Assembly: GCA_002256345.1 (NCBI GenBank)
Contig: NKIY01000011.1
Location: 1 to 64,000, forward strand
DNA: 64,000 nucleotides
Source: Bradyrhizobiaceae bacterium PARB1
GTDB lineage: Bacteria > Pseudomonadota > Alphaproteobacteria > Rhizobiales > Xanthobacteraceae
Direction of reading: 5' to 3'
Under the pieces are notes generated by a model. That model made no database searches. It was not told the origin of the DNA and saw nothing but the letters and a program-made list of their open reading frames with translations. Numbering within the stretch: the stretch's first letter is position 1; every line of letters begins with the position of its first letter. The position numbers and the translations under genes are program-made. Positions 50,414 through 59,143 of the stretch are shown piece after piece.

Positions 50414-51039
50414 CGCACGCCCTCCGGCGTCGGACCGATCGCAGTATCGACGTCAACGCCCTCGACATGGGTGTGATCGTGATGCGGCAGATCGTCATGA
50501 CGCCAATAGTTGTAGGCCACCTGCAGGAAGCGGAAGCACATCAGATAGGAGCCAAGAGGGATGCAGAGATAGACGATCCAGCTCGGCAATTCCAAATCGG
50601 GCGAGGTCTGGTCGGTCTGGGACAGGCCGATGACGAAATTGGCACCCATGGTACCGATGATGCCTGTGAACAGCGCGCCGCAGAGCAGGCCGAACATAAT
50701 GGTCGCCTTGCGCCAGCGCGGATTGAGCTTCAGCACCAGCACATCGACGCCCACATGGATGCCGGTGCGCACGCCATAGGCGGCGCCGAACTTCGCCATC
50801 CAGACGAACATGTAGATGCACAGCTCCTGCGCCCAGGAGAGATGGATGCCGGCGAGGAATTTGTAGACCGCCATCGCGCCGGGCAGCGTGCGGTTGGAGA
50901 CCACGAAGTCCGTGGTGTAGCGATGCGCCACCGCGACAAAGATCACCAAGGTCGCAGCACCAATCAGCGTCGCGATCAGGGTTTCCTCGAGACGATCGAG
51001 GATTCGTAACAGAAATTTCAAGGTCGTCCCCTTCCCCAC
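50410..51039 (-). CDS. dctQ: TRAP transporter small permease (DctQ)
   Basis: 209 residues with four hydrophobic segments (first: IATLIGAATLVIFVAVAHRY). WAQELCIYMFVWMAKFGAAY is the conserved DctQ signature. Start GTG 51039 (GAGGG 7 bases ahead) is used; a TTG at 51021 with GGAAGGGG ahead is an alternative. The C-terminal tail DDLPHHDHTHVEGVD is His/Asp-rich and may bind metal. Confidence 0.9.
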   Translation of the reverse strand: MGKGTTLKFLLRILDRLEETLIATLIGAATLVIFVAVAHRYTTDFVVSNRTLPGAMAVYKFLAGIHLSWAQELCIYMFVWMAKFGAAYGVRTGIHVGVDVLVLKLNPRWRKATIMFGLLCGALFTGIIGTMGANFVIGLSQTDQTSPDLELPSWIVYLCIPLGSYLMCFRFLQVAYNYWRHDDLPHHDHTHVEGVDVDTAIGPTPEGVR

Positions 51040-51046
51040 ACTCCGC

Positions 51047-51180
51047 CCTCATGGTGAGGAGCGCGCCACCCGTCGCGCGTCTCGAACCATGAGCGTCACG
51101 CACTCATCCTTCGAGAGGCGGCCGACTGGGCCGCTCCTCTCGCCGAAACGCAATCGCGTTTCGGCTGAGATGAGGGCCTC
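51047..51180. repeat. REP-like palindromic intergenic repeat
   Basis: Between dctP and dctQ. Contains the perfect hairpin GCCGAAACGC-AATC-GCGTTTCGGC at 51142-51165, a second imperfect one (CGAGAGGCGGCC ... GGGCCGCTCCTCTCG, about 51112-51142) and the CTCATGGTGAGGAGCGCG type block at 51048. Such blocks are multi-copy in related genomes. It may lower dctQM expression relative to dctP. Confidence 0.65.
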
Positions 51181-51195
51181 AGCCTTGCCACGACC

Positions 51196-52212
51196 TCAAT
51201 TCGTCTTGGCGCCCGCTTCCTTCTGGAAATCGGCGATCAGCTGCTTGCCGACGCGCGAGGCCATGTCGGCGGTTACCGGCTCAAGCGCCTTCATCCATTC
51301 GGCGCGCTCTTCAGGCTTCAGCTCGTAGAAGGTCGAGGTGCCTGCCTTTTTCATGGCGACGATGGCGTCGTCGTTTTCCTTCTGCGACAGACCGTTGGCA
51401 TAGGCGGTGGCTTCGTCCATCGCCTTCTCCACCTGCGGCTTCACGTCGGCCGGCAGGCTGTCCCAGAACTTCTTGTTCACGATCACGGCGTAGCCGATAT
51501 AGCCGTGGTTGGAGAGCGTCATGTGCTTCTGCACTTCGTGCATCTTCTGCGTATAGACGTTGCTCGGAGTGTTCTCGTTGCCGTCGACCACGCCGGTCTG
51601 CATCGCCTGGTAGACTTCCGAGAAGGCCAACACCTGAGGGATGGCGCCGAGCGCACGCATCTGGGCTTCCAGCACCTTCGACGACTGGATACGCATCTTC
51701 AGGCCCTGGAAATCGGCGACCTTATGCATCGGCTTGTTCGAGGTCATGATCTTGAAGCCGTTGTCCCAATAGGCGAGACCCTTGATGCCCTTGGGCTCAA
51801 GCTTCGCCAGCAGCCCCTTTCCGATCGGACCAGTGGTGATGCGGTTGAGCGCCGCCTTGTCCGGCAGAATGTAGGGCAGGTCGAACACCTCGAATTCCTT
51901 GACGCCGAGCGGGCCGAATTTGGCGAGCGACGGCGCGAGCATCTGCACGGCACCAAGCTGCAGTGCCTCGACCTCTTCCTTGTCCTTGTAGAGCTGCGAG
52001 TTCGGATAGACTTCGACCTTCACCTTGCCGTTCGTATATTTCTCGGCCAGTTCCTTGAACTTCTCAGCGCCCTGCCCCTTCGGCGTGTTCGGCGCGACGA
52101 CGTGGCTGAACTTGATGACGATGGGCGACTGGGCCGAAGCCGGACCGACGAATGCGAGCGCTGCGATCGACGCTGCGGCAGCGATGAATTGGCGCGTGGT
52201 GACGAGGCGCAT
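51196..52212 (-). CDS. dctP: TRAP transporter substrate-binding protein (DctP)
   Basis: 338 residues from ATG 52212 (GGGAGAAGATC ahead); the frame upstream is not used. Signal peptide to about residue 27 (VGPASAQ), then PIVIKFSHVVAPNTPKGQGA, FKGLKMRIQSSKVL-like carboxylate site (KMRIQSS with the Arg that holds the carboxylate) and GNENTPSNVYTQKM. DctP type for C4-dicarboxylates or similar; first gene of the dctPQM operon. Confidence 0.92.
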   Translation of the reverse strand: MRLVTTRQFIAAAASIAALAFVGPASAQSPIVIKFSHVVAPNTPKGQGAEKFKELAEKYTNGKVKVEVYPNSQLYKDKEEVEALQLGAVQMLAPSLAKFGPLGVKEFEVFDLPYILPDKAALNRITTGPIGKGLLAKLEPKGIKGLAYWDNGFKIMTSNKPMHKVADFQGLKMRIQSSKVLEAQMRALGAIPQVLAFSEVYQAMQTGVVDGNENTPSNVYTQKMHEVQKHMTLSNHGYIGYAVIVNKKFWDSLPADVKPQVEKAMDEATAYANGLSQKENDDAIVAMKKAGTSTFYELKPEERAEWMKALEPVTADMASRVGKQLIADFQKEAGAKTN

Positions 52213-52350
52213 GATCTTCTCCCTGTTGGCCGCGCGGACTGTTTCAATTCGCCGCTGCGCTTGGATGCCACAGGCAGCTTTATCGCCATCGGCGCGCGAA
52301 GGCCACTGCTCCATTGGTCAGGGGTCGCAAGAATAGCTTTACTGCAATGC

Positions 52351-52379
52351 AAAAACGCGGCGCCCTCACGGACGCCGCG
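52351..52379 (-). terminator. Rho-independent terminator of leuA
   Basis: On the minus strand CGCGGCGTCC, loop GTGA, GGGCGCCGCG, then TTTTT. Ten pairs with one wobble. Positioned 34 bases after the leuA stop. Confidence 0.9.
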
Positions 52380-52412
52380 CTTGTTCTTGCGCGGATAGGT
52401 TTTGACGTTCGA

Positions 52413-53981
52413 TCAGCTCGCGGCAGCCACGGCCACCGGCTTGTCGCGCTCGCGCTTCATGACGATCTTGTTCAGCGCGCCGAGATAGGCCTTGGCAGAC
52501 GCCACCAGCGTGTCCGGATCGGCCGCGCGGGAGGTCATCGAACGGCCGTCATGGGCGAGACGGACCGAGACTTCAGCCTGTGCATCGGTGCCTTCGGTGA
52601 CGGCGTGGACCTGATACAGTTCCAGCGTCGCCTCATGCGGCACCAGCGCCTTGATGCAGTTGAACACCGCGTCCACCGGGCCGTTGCCCTCGGCTTCCTC
52701 GATCTTCACGGCACCATCCACATTCAGCTTCATGGTCGCGCGCTGCGGACCGTGCGTGCCGGCAATCACGGTCAGCGAGGTCAGCTTGATGCGGTCATGG
52801 GCCTGCACAATCTCCTGATCGACCAGCGCCTCTATATCCTCGTCATAGATATCCTTCTTGCGATCAGCCAAGGCCTTCATGCGGATGAAAGCATCCTCGA
52901 TCTGGTTCTTGCCCAGCTTGTAGCCCAGCTCTTCCAGGCGATGCACGAAGGCGTGGCGGCCGGAATGCTTGCCCAGCACGATGGACGAATGCTTCAGGCC
53001 GACTGACGCCGGCGTCATGATCTCGTAAGTCGATGCATCCTTTAGCACGCCATCCTGATGGATGCCGCTCTCATGGGCGAAGGCGTTACGGCCGACGATG
53101 GCCTTGTTGTACTGCACCGGGAACGAGGTCGCGGCCGACACGACCTTGGATGCGCGGGTCAGCGTGGTCGGGTCGATGTTATTCCAGTAAGGAAACTTGT
53201 CGTTGCGCACATTGATCGCCATCACGACTTCTTCCAGCGCCGCATTGCCCGCGCGCTCGCCGATGCCGTTGATGGTGCATTCGATCTGACGCGCGCCGCC
53301 GTCCAGGCCAGCCAGCGTGTTGGCGACCGCCATGCCGAGATCGTTGTGGCAATGCACCGAGAAGATCGCCTGATCGGAATTCGGCACGCGCTCGCGAATG
53401 GTGCGGAACATGCGGGTATATTCTTCAGGCGTGGTGTAGCCGACGGTGTCCGGCAGGTTCACCGTGGTAGCGCCGGCCTTGATGACGGCTTCGGTGATAC
53501 GGCACAGGAAATCGATGTCGCTGCGGGTGGCGTCTTCCGCCGACCATTCGACGTTGCTCACCATGTTGCGCGCGCGGGTCACGCCGGCCACCGAGGCGTC
53601 GATCACCTGTTCCGGGGTCATGTTCAGCTTCACGCGCATATGCAGCGGCGAGGTGGCGATCACCATATGCACGCGGGCACGATCGCCGGCGGGTTTTACG
53701 GCTTCAGCGCAGCGATCGATGTCCTTCGGATTGACGCGGCCCAGGCCGGCGATGACAGCCTTCTTCGAGCGCTTGGCGATCTCGTGGACGGCTTCGAAAT
53801 CGCCTTCCGACGAGATCGGGAAGCCGGCCTCGATGATGTCGACGCCCATGTCGTCGAGCATCTCGGCGATTTCCAGCTTCTCTTCGAAGGTCATCGTGGC
53901 GCCGGGGCACTGCTCGCCGTCGCGCAAGGTGGTGTCGAAAATGAAAACGCGGTCCTTCTCGGACTTCGTGGTAGCGGTCAT
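52413..53981 (-). CDS. leuA: 2-Isopropylmalate synthase
   Basis: 522 residues from ATG 53981; AAGGAAAGTCCC precedes it. The frame continues upstream to 54200 but only as non-homologous sequence across the attenuator. Catalytic domain: FDTTLRDGEQCPG (metal/active-site start), IEAGFPISSEGDFE, SVHCHNDLGMAVAN (metal His-x-His), GERAGN. Then FAHESGIHQDG linker and the C-terminal leucine-binding regulatory domain. Makes 2-isopropylmalate from 2-oxoisovalerate and acetyl-CoA, first step of leucine synthesis. Regulated by leader-peptide attenuation, see 54097. Confidence 0.95.
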   Translation of the reverse strand: MTATTKSEKDRVFIFDTTLRDGEQCPGATMTFEEKLEIAEMLDDMGVDIIEAGFPISSEGDFEAVHEIAKRSKKAVIAGLGRVNPKDIDRCAEAVKPAGDRARVHMVIATSPLHMRVKLNMTPEQVIDASVAGVTRARNMVSNVEWSAEDATRSDIDFLCRITEAVIKAGATTVNLPDTVGYTTPEEYTRMFRTIRERVPNSDQAIFSVHCHNDLGMAVANTLAGLDGGARQIECTINGIGERAGNAALEEVVMAINVRNDKFPYWNNIDPTTLTRASKVVSAATSFPVQYNKAIVGRNAFAHESGIHQDGVLKDASTYEIMTPASVGLKHSSIVLGKHSGRHAFVHRLEELGYKLGKNQIEDAFIRMKALADRKKDIYDEDIEALVDQEIVQAHDRIKLTSLTVIAGTHGPQRATMKLNVDGAVKIEEAEGNGPVDAVFNCIKALVPHEATLELYQVHAVTEGTDAQAEVSVRLAHDGRSMTSRAADPDTLVASAKAYLGALNKIVMKRERDKPVAVAAAS

Positions 53982-54060
53982 GGGACTTTCCTTAATGGTC
54001 AAGGCGCGGTCATTGCGGGCGCGGCCTATTTGGGATCTGGGTTGCTCGTTCGGCTCACAT

Positions 54061-54103
54061 CCCCTGAGTGCCCAGGCATGACTGCCCAGCCGGCGCTCAG
54101 GGG
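54061..54103 (-). promoter_or_regulatory. leuA attenuator hairpin
   Basis: Arms 54061-54072 and 54092-54103 (CCCCTGAG... / ...CTCAGGGG) pair over 12 positions with one mismatch. The TGA stop of the leader peptide (54099-54097) lies inside the first arm on the minus-strand transcript, so a ribosome at the leucine codons or at the stop would decide whether the hairpin forms. No T tract follows directly; the true terminator may be another fold of the 80 bases before leuA. Confidence 0.65.
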
Positions 54104-54213
54104 CCGATAAGGAGAAGCAGACCGCCGAGAAGGAGAGCCGGAGACGCGATGGCGCGGGGCGCAGCAACAGCAGCTCCCGTATCAATGCCAGCAATGTCAT
54201 TCCGGTTCAGCAT
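54097..54213 (-). CDS. leuL: leuA leader peptide (leucine attenuator)
   Basis: 38 codons with ATG at 54213, AAGGA six bases ahead. The peptide ends ALLLGGLLLLIGP and stop: seven leucine codons (CTC, CTT, CTC, CTG, CTT, CTC, CTT) within the last 12 codons, followed at once by the hairpin at 54061-54103 and 116 bases later by leuA. This is the classic layout of a ribosome-mediated attenuator sensing charged tRNA-Leu. An overlapping Leu-rich frame starting at 54200 is in frame with leuA and less likely. Confidence 0.72.
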   Translation of the reverse strand: MLNRNDIAGIDTGAAVAAPRAIASPALLLGGLLLLIGP

Positions 54214-54448
54214 CGTATCCTTCGGGACCGCAATTCCAGCAGTGTGGGCACAAACCCTTGACGGTTCGTTGCCGGCCGCGATCCGCCGTCGTTCTAGACG
54301 CAAATTGCACCGCGCCGCAACGGTTAAGAGGGTCAGCACAACTGACCTATCTGACGCCTGCCATGCACGCCCTACCCTTCTACTGCAGGAAATTCTGAAC
54401 TATTCCCAGCCTGGTATCATCAAGCCCTGCACCATCGAGGATCCTGCC

Positions 54449-55342
54449 ATGAGTTTCACCAAGGGCCTGTCCGCTTTCCCCATCACGCCGATGAATGCCA
54501 ATGGCCGGGTCGATACGCCGGCGCTGCAACGGCTGGTGGCGCCGCTGGCGGCGGCCAAAGTGGACTCGATCGGGCTGCTCGGCTCGACCGGCTCCTACCC
54601 TTTCCTCACCCGCGACGAGCGGCGCCGGGCGACCGACGCGGCCATCGGCGAGGTCAATGGCCGCGTCCCCGTGCTGGTCGGCATCGGCGCGCTGCGCCTC
54701 GATGAGGTGATTCATCTGGCGCGCGATGCGAAGGCGGCCGGCGCTGCGGCGGGCCTTCTGGCGCCGGTGTCCTACACGCCACTCACCGAAAGCGAGGTAT
54801 TCGAACTGTTCAGGGCCGTCGCCGGTGAGTGCGGGCTGCCGCTCGTCATCTACGACAACTTCGCCACGACGCATTTCAAGTTCACGCCGGAGCTCATTGG
54901 CCGTATCGCGCGCATTCCCGGCGTGGTCGCAGTCAAGGGCACGGCGCCCGAAGCCAGTGCAGCGGCGGATCACCTCGCACAGATGCGCAAGGCGGTGCCG
55001 GCAGGCTTCTCGGTCGGCTATGCCGGCGACTGGAACTCGATGGAGACGCTGCTCGCCGGCGGCGATGCCTGGTATTGCGTGGCCGCGGGACTGTTTCCGA
55101 ACAGTTGCCTCGCCATCGCGCGTGCTGCGCAGGCGGGCGATGCCGACGAAGCGCGCAAGCTCAACGCAGCGATGCAGCCGCTGTGGGATCTGTTCAAGCA
55201 GCATTCGAGCTTGCGCGTGGTCTATGCGGCGGCTGACATCATGGGGATCACCGACGCGAAGCCGCCAAGACCGGTGCTGCCGCTGTCCGATGCTTCGCAG
55301 GACAAGGTTGCTGCCGTGCTGAAGGAGCTGAAGTTGAGTTGA
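54449..55342 (+). CDS. Dihydrodipicolinate synthase (DapA)/N-acetylneuraminate lyase family protein
   Basis: 297 residues. GLLGSTGSYPFLTRDER carries the GxxGE-like substrate motif in altered form (GSTGSY), Tyr in LVIYDNFATTHF and the Schiff-base Lys in GVVAVKGTAPE. The usual YN(V)P motif is changed to YDNF, so a true DapA of lysine synthesis is unlikely; a related pyruvate-dependent aldolase or dehydratase for sugar or amino acids fits better. Weak ribosome site. Single gene, divergent from leuA. Confidence 0.85.
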   Translation: MSFTKGLSAFPITPMNANGRVDTPALQRLVAPLAAAKVDSIGLLGSTGSYPFLTRDERRRATDAAIGEVNGRVPVLVGIGALRLDEVIHLARDAKAAGAAAGLLAPVSYTPLTESEVFELFRAVAGECGLPLVIYDNFATTHFKFTPELIGRIARIPGVVAVKGTAPEASAAADHLAQMRKAVPAGFSVGYAGDWNSMETLLAGGDAWYCVAAGLFPNSCLAIARAAQAGDADEARKLNAAMQPLWDLFKQHSSLRVVYAAADIMGITDAKPPRPVLPLSDASQDKVAAVLKELKLS

Positions 55343-55347
55343 TGTCT

Positions 55348-55550
55348 TCTCCCTCCCCCAAGCGGCGCAGCCGCGCAGCGGGGCCTGGCGGACGAATTCG
55401 TCCGCCATAGGTGGATCGATGCGAGCGTTCAGCGAGCTTCGAGACGGGTGGGGTCTATCCCCACGCTCTGACGTCACATGGGGATAGACCCCACCCGGCG
55501 CTACGCGCCACCCTCCCCGCTGCGCCGCTACGCGGCTTGAGGGAGGGAGA
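55348..55550. repeat. Nested palindromic element, about 200 bp
   Basis: Three levels: outer imperfect arms (55348-55384 CTCCCTCCCCCAAGC type and 55515-55550 reverse complement), a perfect 22-bp palindrome at 55386-55407 centred on GACGAATTCGTC, and a perfect 19-bp inverted repeat (55445-55463 and 55479-55497, GGGGTCTATCCCCA in the arm). No open frame for a transposase. MITE- or BIME-like, also a possible terminator of the gene before. Confidence 0.75.
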
Positions 55551-56170
55551 CCATTGGCCTCCGCGCGTCGCTTCTGATTCAACTGTCAAACAGCCCTATC
55601 ACTGAATTCACGCGATCCCGTTCTCGCGGCGCTGGCGCGCCCGAGGTGTGAGCATTCCTTCCACCCTCTTCGTCAAGAGGGCGCACGGAACGCCGGGTGC
55701 CCAAAGCACCCATGGCCTGCACGCCGATGCGGTCTTCCGCATGGGATGCGTACAGGACTTCCGGAGACCCCAGGCAAGTGCCCAGCGTTCCGCGCGCGAT
55801 GGTGCTTCCGGTTGCTTCGTACTCTCCAGGGTGCTGACTGGTCACCCTCGGGTTGAGATTGTTTCTCAAGGCCGGTTGACCAGGAGAACCCTCGACCCCT
55901 CGCGCCTCTAGGCACGGGACGGCACGACTTGGCCGGCGCTCTCTGGCGCGGTCCGTCAGCGCATGAAGAAGCAACTCACAGCGCCTCTCGGCACCGCCCT
56001 GTCACCGCCCCGCTACGCCTGACGCCTCGAGCGTCACCGCATCCCACCTCGCAGATCGTGACGATCGCGAACCACCCCTCTCAGTGAGGTGGGACACATG
56101 GAGGATGGGGCCGGAAAGGAATATTGTCAAGAACATATCAAGAACAATTCTTGCGCGGCGCGCAACCTTC
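55551..56170. other. Non-coding stretch, probably an old dispersed repeat
   Basis: About 600 bases without a convincing gene; short frames on both strands have Arg/Ser/His-rich shadow-type products. A conserved-looking block at about 55680-55900 (GCACGGAACGCCGGGTGCCC ... GGGTGCTGACTGGTCACC) has several inverted repeats and resembles blocks I know as multi-copy in Bradyrhizobium relatives; this is memory-based and unproven. Confidence 0.45.
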
Positions 56171-56261
56171 ATCTCCGCGAAAGCGGGGATCCAGTAAACA
56201 TGGCCGGTACGGCTCGCGCCGCGCAGCTAGTGTCTACCGGGCTGCCCGGTCGAGCCGGGCA
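56171..56261 (-). repeat. REP-type two-module repeat, copy 1
   Basis: Read on the minus strand: module A TGCCCGGCTCGACCGGGCA (56261-56243) and module B CCCCGCTTTCGCGGAGAT (56188-56171). The same two modules occur at 63219-63313 in plus orientation. Confidence 0.7.
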
Positions 56262-56275
56262 ACGGGAGTGCAAAG

Positions 56276-57247
56276 CTATCGCTTCTTCGCCGCCTTCTTG
56301 CCGGGCGCCCTTCCGGCGCGAACGCGCGTCGTGGCCGTCTTCGCCACCGGCTCGCCTTCCTTCTCCAGGGCTTCGCGCACCATCTTGAATTCCTTCAGGT
56401 CGTCGCCATCGACCACCGGGAATTTCAGATCGAGCTGCTCCAGCGCATGGACGATGCTCGAGCCAATCACCACGCGCGCGAACCATTTGCGATCCGCCGG
56501 CACCACATGCCACGGCGCATGCACCGTCGCAGTATGATCGATCATGTCTTCATAGGCGTGCTGATACTGATCCCACAGTGCGCGCTCGGAGACATCGGCC
56601 ATGGAGAACTTCCAGTTCTTGGCGGGCTCATCGAGACGCGAGAGGAAACGCTCGCGCTGCTCTTCCTTGGAGACGTTGAGAAAGAATTTGAGCACCACGG
56701 TGCCGTTGCGTGCGAGATACTTTTCGAATGCCGTGATGTCCTCGAAGCGCTCCTTCCAGATGTGCTTCGTCACGAGTTCCTGGGGGATTTTCTGCTTGGC
56801 CAGAATCTCCGGATGCACGCGCACCACGAGGCATTCTTCATAATAAGACCGGTTGAAGATTCCGATGCGCCCACGCTGCGGCAGCGCGATGGTGCTGCGC
56901 CACATGAAATCGTGATCCAGTTCGTTCGACGACGGCTGCTTGAACGATGTGACCTGACAGCCCTGCGGATTGATGCCGTCGAACACCGCCTCGATGGCGC
57001 TGTCCTTGCCGGCGGCGTCCATGCCCTGGAAGATCAGGAGCAGTGACCAGCGATCCTGCGCATAGAGCTTCTCCTGCAGCTCCTGCAACCGGCGGCGATT
57101 GACCTCGATGATCCGCTTGCCAGCCTCCTTGTGGAGCCCACCGCTGGCATCGGTGTGGTGATCCTTGAGACGGAAGTTTTTCGATCCATCGACACGATAG
57201 GGATCGACATAGGATTTCAAGGTGGCCTTGGCGGATTTGGCGGACAT
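56276..57247 (-). CDS. ppk2: Polyphosphate kinase 2 (PPK2) family protein
   Basis: 323 residues from ATG 57247 (CGGAG 7 bases ahead). Walker A-type FQGMDAAGKDSAIEAVF (about 71-87), the lid motif FNRSYYEECLVVRVHPE and Asp pairs typical of PPK2 class. It transfers phosphate between polyphosphate and nucleotides (ADP or AMP); the single-domain length fits class I or III. The C-terminus ends in a basic tail RAGRAPGKKAAKKR, perhaps for polyphosphate binding. Confidence 0.92.
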   Translation of the reverse strand: MSAKSAKATLKSYVDPYRVDGSKNFRLKDHHTDASGGLHKEAGKRIIEVNRRRLQELQEKLYAQDRWSLLLIFQGMDAAGKDSAIEAVFDGINPQGCQVTSFKQPSSNELDHDFMWRSTIALPQRGRIGIFNRSYYEECLVVRVHPEILAKQKIPQELVTKHIWKERFEDITAFEKYLARNGTVVLKFFLNVSKEEQRERFLSRLDEPAKNWKFSMADVSERALWDQYQHAYEDMIDHTATVHAPWHVVPADRKWFARVVIGSSIVHALEQLDLKFPVVDGDDLKEFKMVREALEKEGEPVAKTATTRVRAGRAPGKKAAKKR

Positions 57248-57306
57248 CGGAGCACTCCGGACTTCAACGCGTGAGCGTAGCGCGTCCAGTTCATGCGCGC
57301 CAGCGA

Positions 57307-58005
57307 TCACAAATGCGCGGCGAGAAAAGCCCGCACATAGAGCGGCATCCGCTCGTCAAAATCCGCGATGCTGCGGACGAGATGAATCGCGCTCAATTCC
57401 CGATGGGTCTGCGACGCAAGGCTGGCTTCGATCCGGGACTTCAATTCCATCCCCGGCCGATCGACATCCAGTACGCGGATCATCGCCACCATGCTTGTGC
57501 TGACGATTACGTCCCATGTGCCCGCAGCACGATAGTCGGACTCGGCGAGCCCGGTCTCCTCTTCCGTCTCGCGGCAAACGCTGCCGACGATGTCCACCAC
57601 CGATCCGCGCAAATCGTTCAGGTCCGGTGTTCCTGCCGCGAAATAGATCTTGCCGGCATTGCTGGTATTAGCCGCCATCTCGCCGAGCACGAAAGCCCCG
57701 TCATTTGCACGAATGGCGCCGGCGCCGAAGCCGTTGAACACGCCTTTGTCGGGATGCCCCCAATCGCGCCAGGCGAGAAAGCTCGCGAAACTCGTCTCAA
57801 AATATTCGGCGTGCAACGTGTCGGCGTCAAAGCGATGATTGCGCCCGAGCAGGACTCGACCGTCAAAGAGTTCGGGGATCTTGCGCTGCTCCTCGGCGAA
57901 ATGCGCGTCTATCCGCGCGCGCTGCTCTACAGCGAACGGCCATTGCCAATCGGTGAAGGTCAGATCGAGCTTGCGAACACGGCGCGGAACGGGAAGGACC
58001 GACAT
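57307..58005 (-). CDS. Nudix-fold hydrolase-like protein
   Basis: 232 residues from ATG 58005 (a TTG stands just before). The Nudix box half RETEEETGL is clear (about 144-152), but the preceding glycine/glutamate half (GSVVDIVGSVC) does not fit GX5E, Val being in place of Glu. The N-terminal 100 residues (WPFAVEQRARIDAHFAEEQR, RNHRFDADTLHAEYFETSF) are like the NUDT19/ Nudix-hydrolase-like family of alphaproteobacteria. Activity on a nucleotide or CoA diphosphate is possible but not certain. Confidence 0.8.
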   Translation of the reverse strand: MSVLPVPRRVRKLDLTFTDWQWPFAVEQRARIDAHFAEEQRKIPELFDGRVLLGRNHRFDADTLHAEYFETSFASFLAWRDWGHPDKGVFNGFGAGAIRANDGAFVLGEMAANTSNAGKIYFAAGTPDLNDLRGSVVDIVGSVCRETEEETGLAESDYRAAGTWDVIVSTSMVAMIRVLDVDRPGMELKSRIEASLASQTHRELSAIHLVRSIADFDERMPLYVRAFLAAHL

Positions 58006-58029
58006 CAACGACCGTTACCTGCTACCGGT

Positions 58030-59043
58030 TTACTTGCCGCTCGATGCAGCAGGCTTGTACTGCTCGACATATTTATTCGTATAGGTCTTGCTGACATCGA
58101 TATTGGCCTTCGCAACTTCCGGCGAGCCTTCGCTGAACACCGCGAGCACGGCGGCCGCACCCTTCGGGTCCATCAGTCCGGTCTCGGAATACATCGGGAT
58201 CGTGTTCTTGAGTGCCGCGAGATAGAGTTCCTTGTCCTTGCCCACCATGTTTTCGGGCATCTTCGCCATGATTTCTTCCGGCGAATGGCTGTGGATCCAT
58301 TTCAGCGTGTTCATCATCGCATTGGTCAGCGCCTGCACTTCCTTGTCATGGCTCTTGATCCAGGCCGTGGTCGTATAGAGCGCGCCGCCGGGATATTCGC
58401 CGCCGAACACATCCAGCGTGTCTTTCTGCGTACGGGTATCGCTGAGAATCTTGAGGTCTTTGTGACTGCCTTGCAGCACGGTGACGGCAGGATCCAGCAT
58501 GACGGCTGCATCGATCTGCCCCTGCTGCATCGCTGCCACCGCGGTGGCGCCGAGACCGATGCCGATCACCGCGGTGCCCGTGGGATCGAGGCCGTTCTTC
58601 TTGAGCTGATACTTCAGAAAGAAGTCAGTGGAGGAACCGGGCGCGCTGACGCCGACCTTCTTGCCGGCGAGGTCCTTGATGGAATTGATCTTGCCGGTCT
58701 GCTTCGGCGACACCACCAGCACAAGGCCGGGGTAGCGGTCATAAACGACGAAGCTCTGCAGCTCCTGTTTTTTCGCGGCGAGATTGACGCAGTGATCGAA
58801 ATAGCCGGAGACCACATCGGCGCTGCCACCGAGCACGGCTTTCAATGCATCGGAGCCACCTTTGAGATCGACCAGCTCGACATTGAGACCCGCCTTCTCA
58901 TATTCGCCGAGCTGCTTGGCAAGCACCGTAGGCAGATAGCACAGGCACGCCCCGCCACCGACCGCTATCGTGACTTTGGTTTGCGCCCTTGCCGATTGCG
59001 CTAGTCCGACGGCGAAAATGAGAGCGAGTACGAAACGGATCAT
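58030..59043 (-). CDS. ABC transporter substrate-binding protein, SsuA/TauA/NitT type
   Basis: 337 residues, signal peptide to about residue 20 (ARAQTK). TVLAKQLGEYEKAGLNVELV, GSADVVSGYFDH and GKKVGVSAPGSSTDFFLKY are typical for the NMT1/SsuA fold that binds sulfonates, taurine, nitrate or pyrimidine precursors. Ligand unknown. GGGAGGACGGC before the ATG. It ends the upstream neighbour set SsuB-C-A on the minus strand, order ATPase-permease-binding protein. Confidence 0.9.
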   Translation of the reverse strand: MIRFVLALIFAVGLAQSARAQTKVTIAVGGGACLCYLPTVLAKQLGEYEKAGLNVELVDLKGGSDALKAVLGGSADVVSGYFDHCVNLAAKKQELQSFVVYDRYPGLVLVVSPKQTGKINSIKDLAGKKVGVSAPGSSTDFFLKYQLKKNGLDPTGTAVIGIGLGATAVAAMQQGQIDAAVMLDPAVTVLQGSHKDLKILSDTRTQKDTLDVFGGEYPGGALYTTTAWIKSHDKEVQALTNAMMNTLKWIHSHSPEEIMAKMPENMVGKDKELYLAALKNTIPMYSETGLMDPKGAAAVLAVFSEGSPEVAKANIDVSKTYTNKYVEQYKPAASSGK

Positions 59044-59143
59044 GCCGTCCTCCCGAAGGTTTCTTATGTAGGGTTGGCCAAAGCGCGCAGCGTTCCCACC
59101 ACACTATCACAGCACGGCACGCCGCGCTTGCCCACTCTACGGG

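Noticed and set aside
52413-54200. LeuA with a 73-residue N-terminal extension
   Set aside because: The extension has no family similarity, crosses the attenuator, and ATG 53981 has its own ribosome site.
54449-55342. dapA of lysine synthesis
   Set aside because: The GSTGSY and YDNF motifs differ from the DapA consensus; no other lysine gene is nearby.
57271-59004. A 577-codon plus-strand frame
   Set aside because: Antisense shadow of the Nudix and SsuA-like genes, His/Arg/Asp-rich with no domain.
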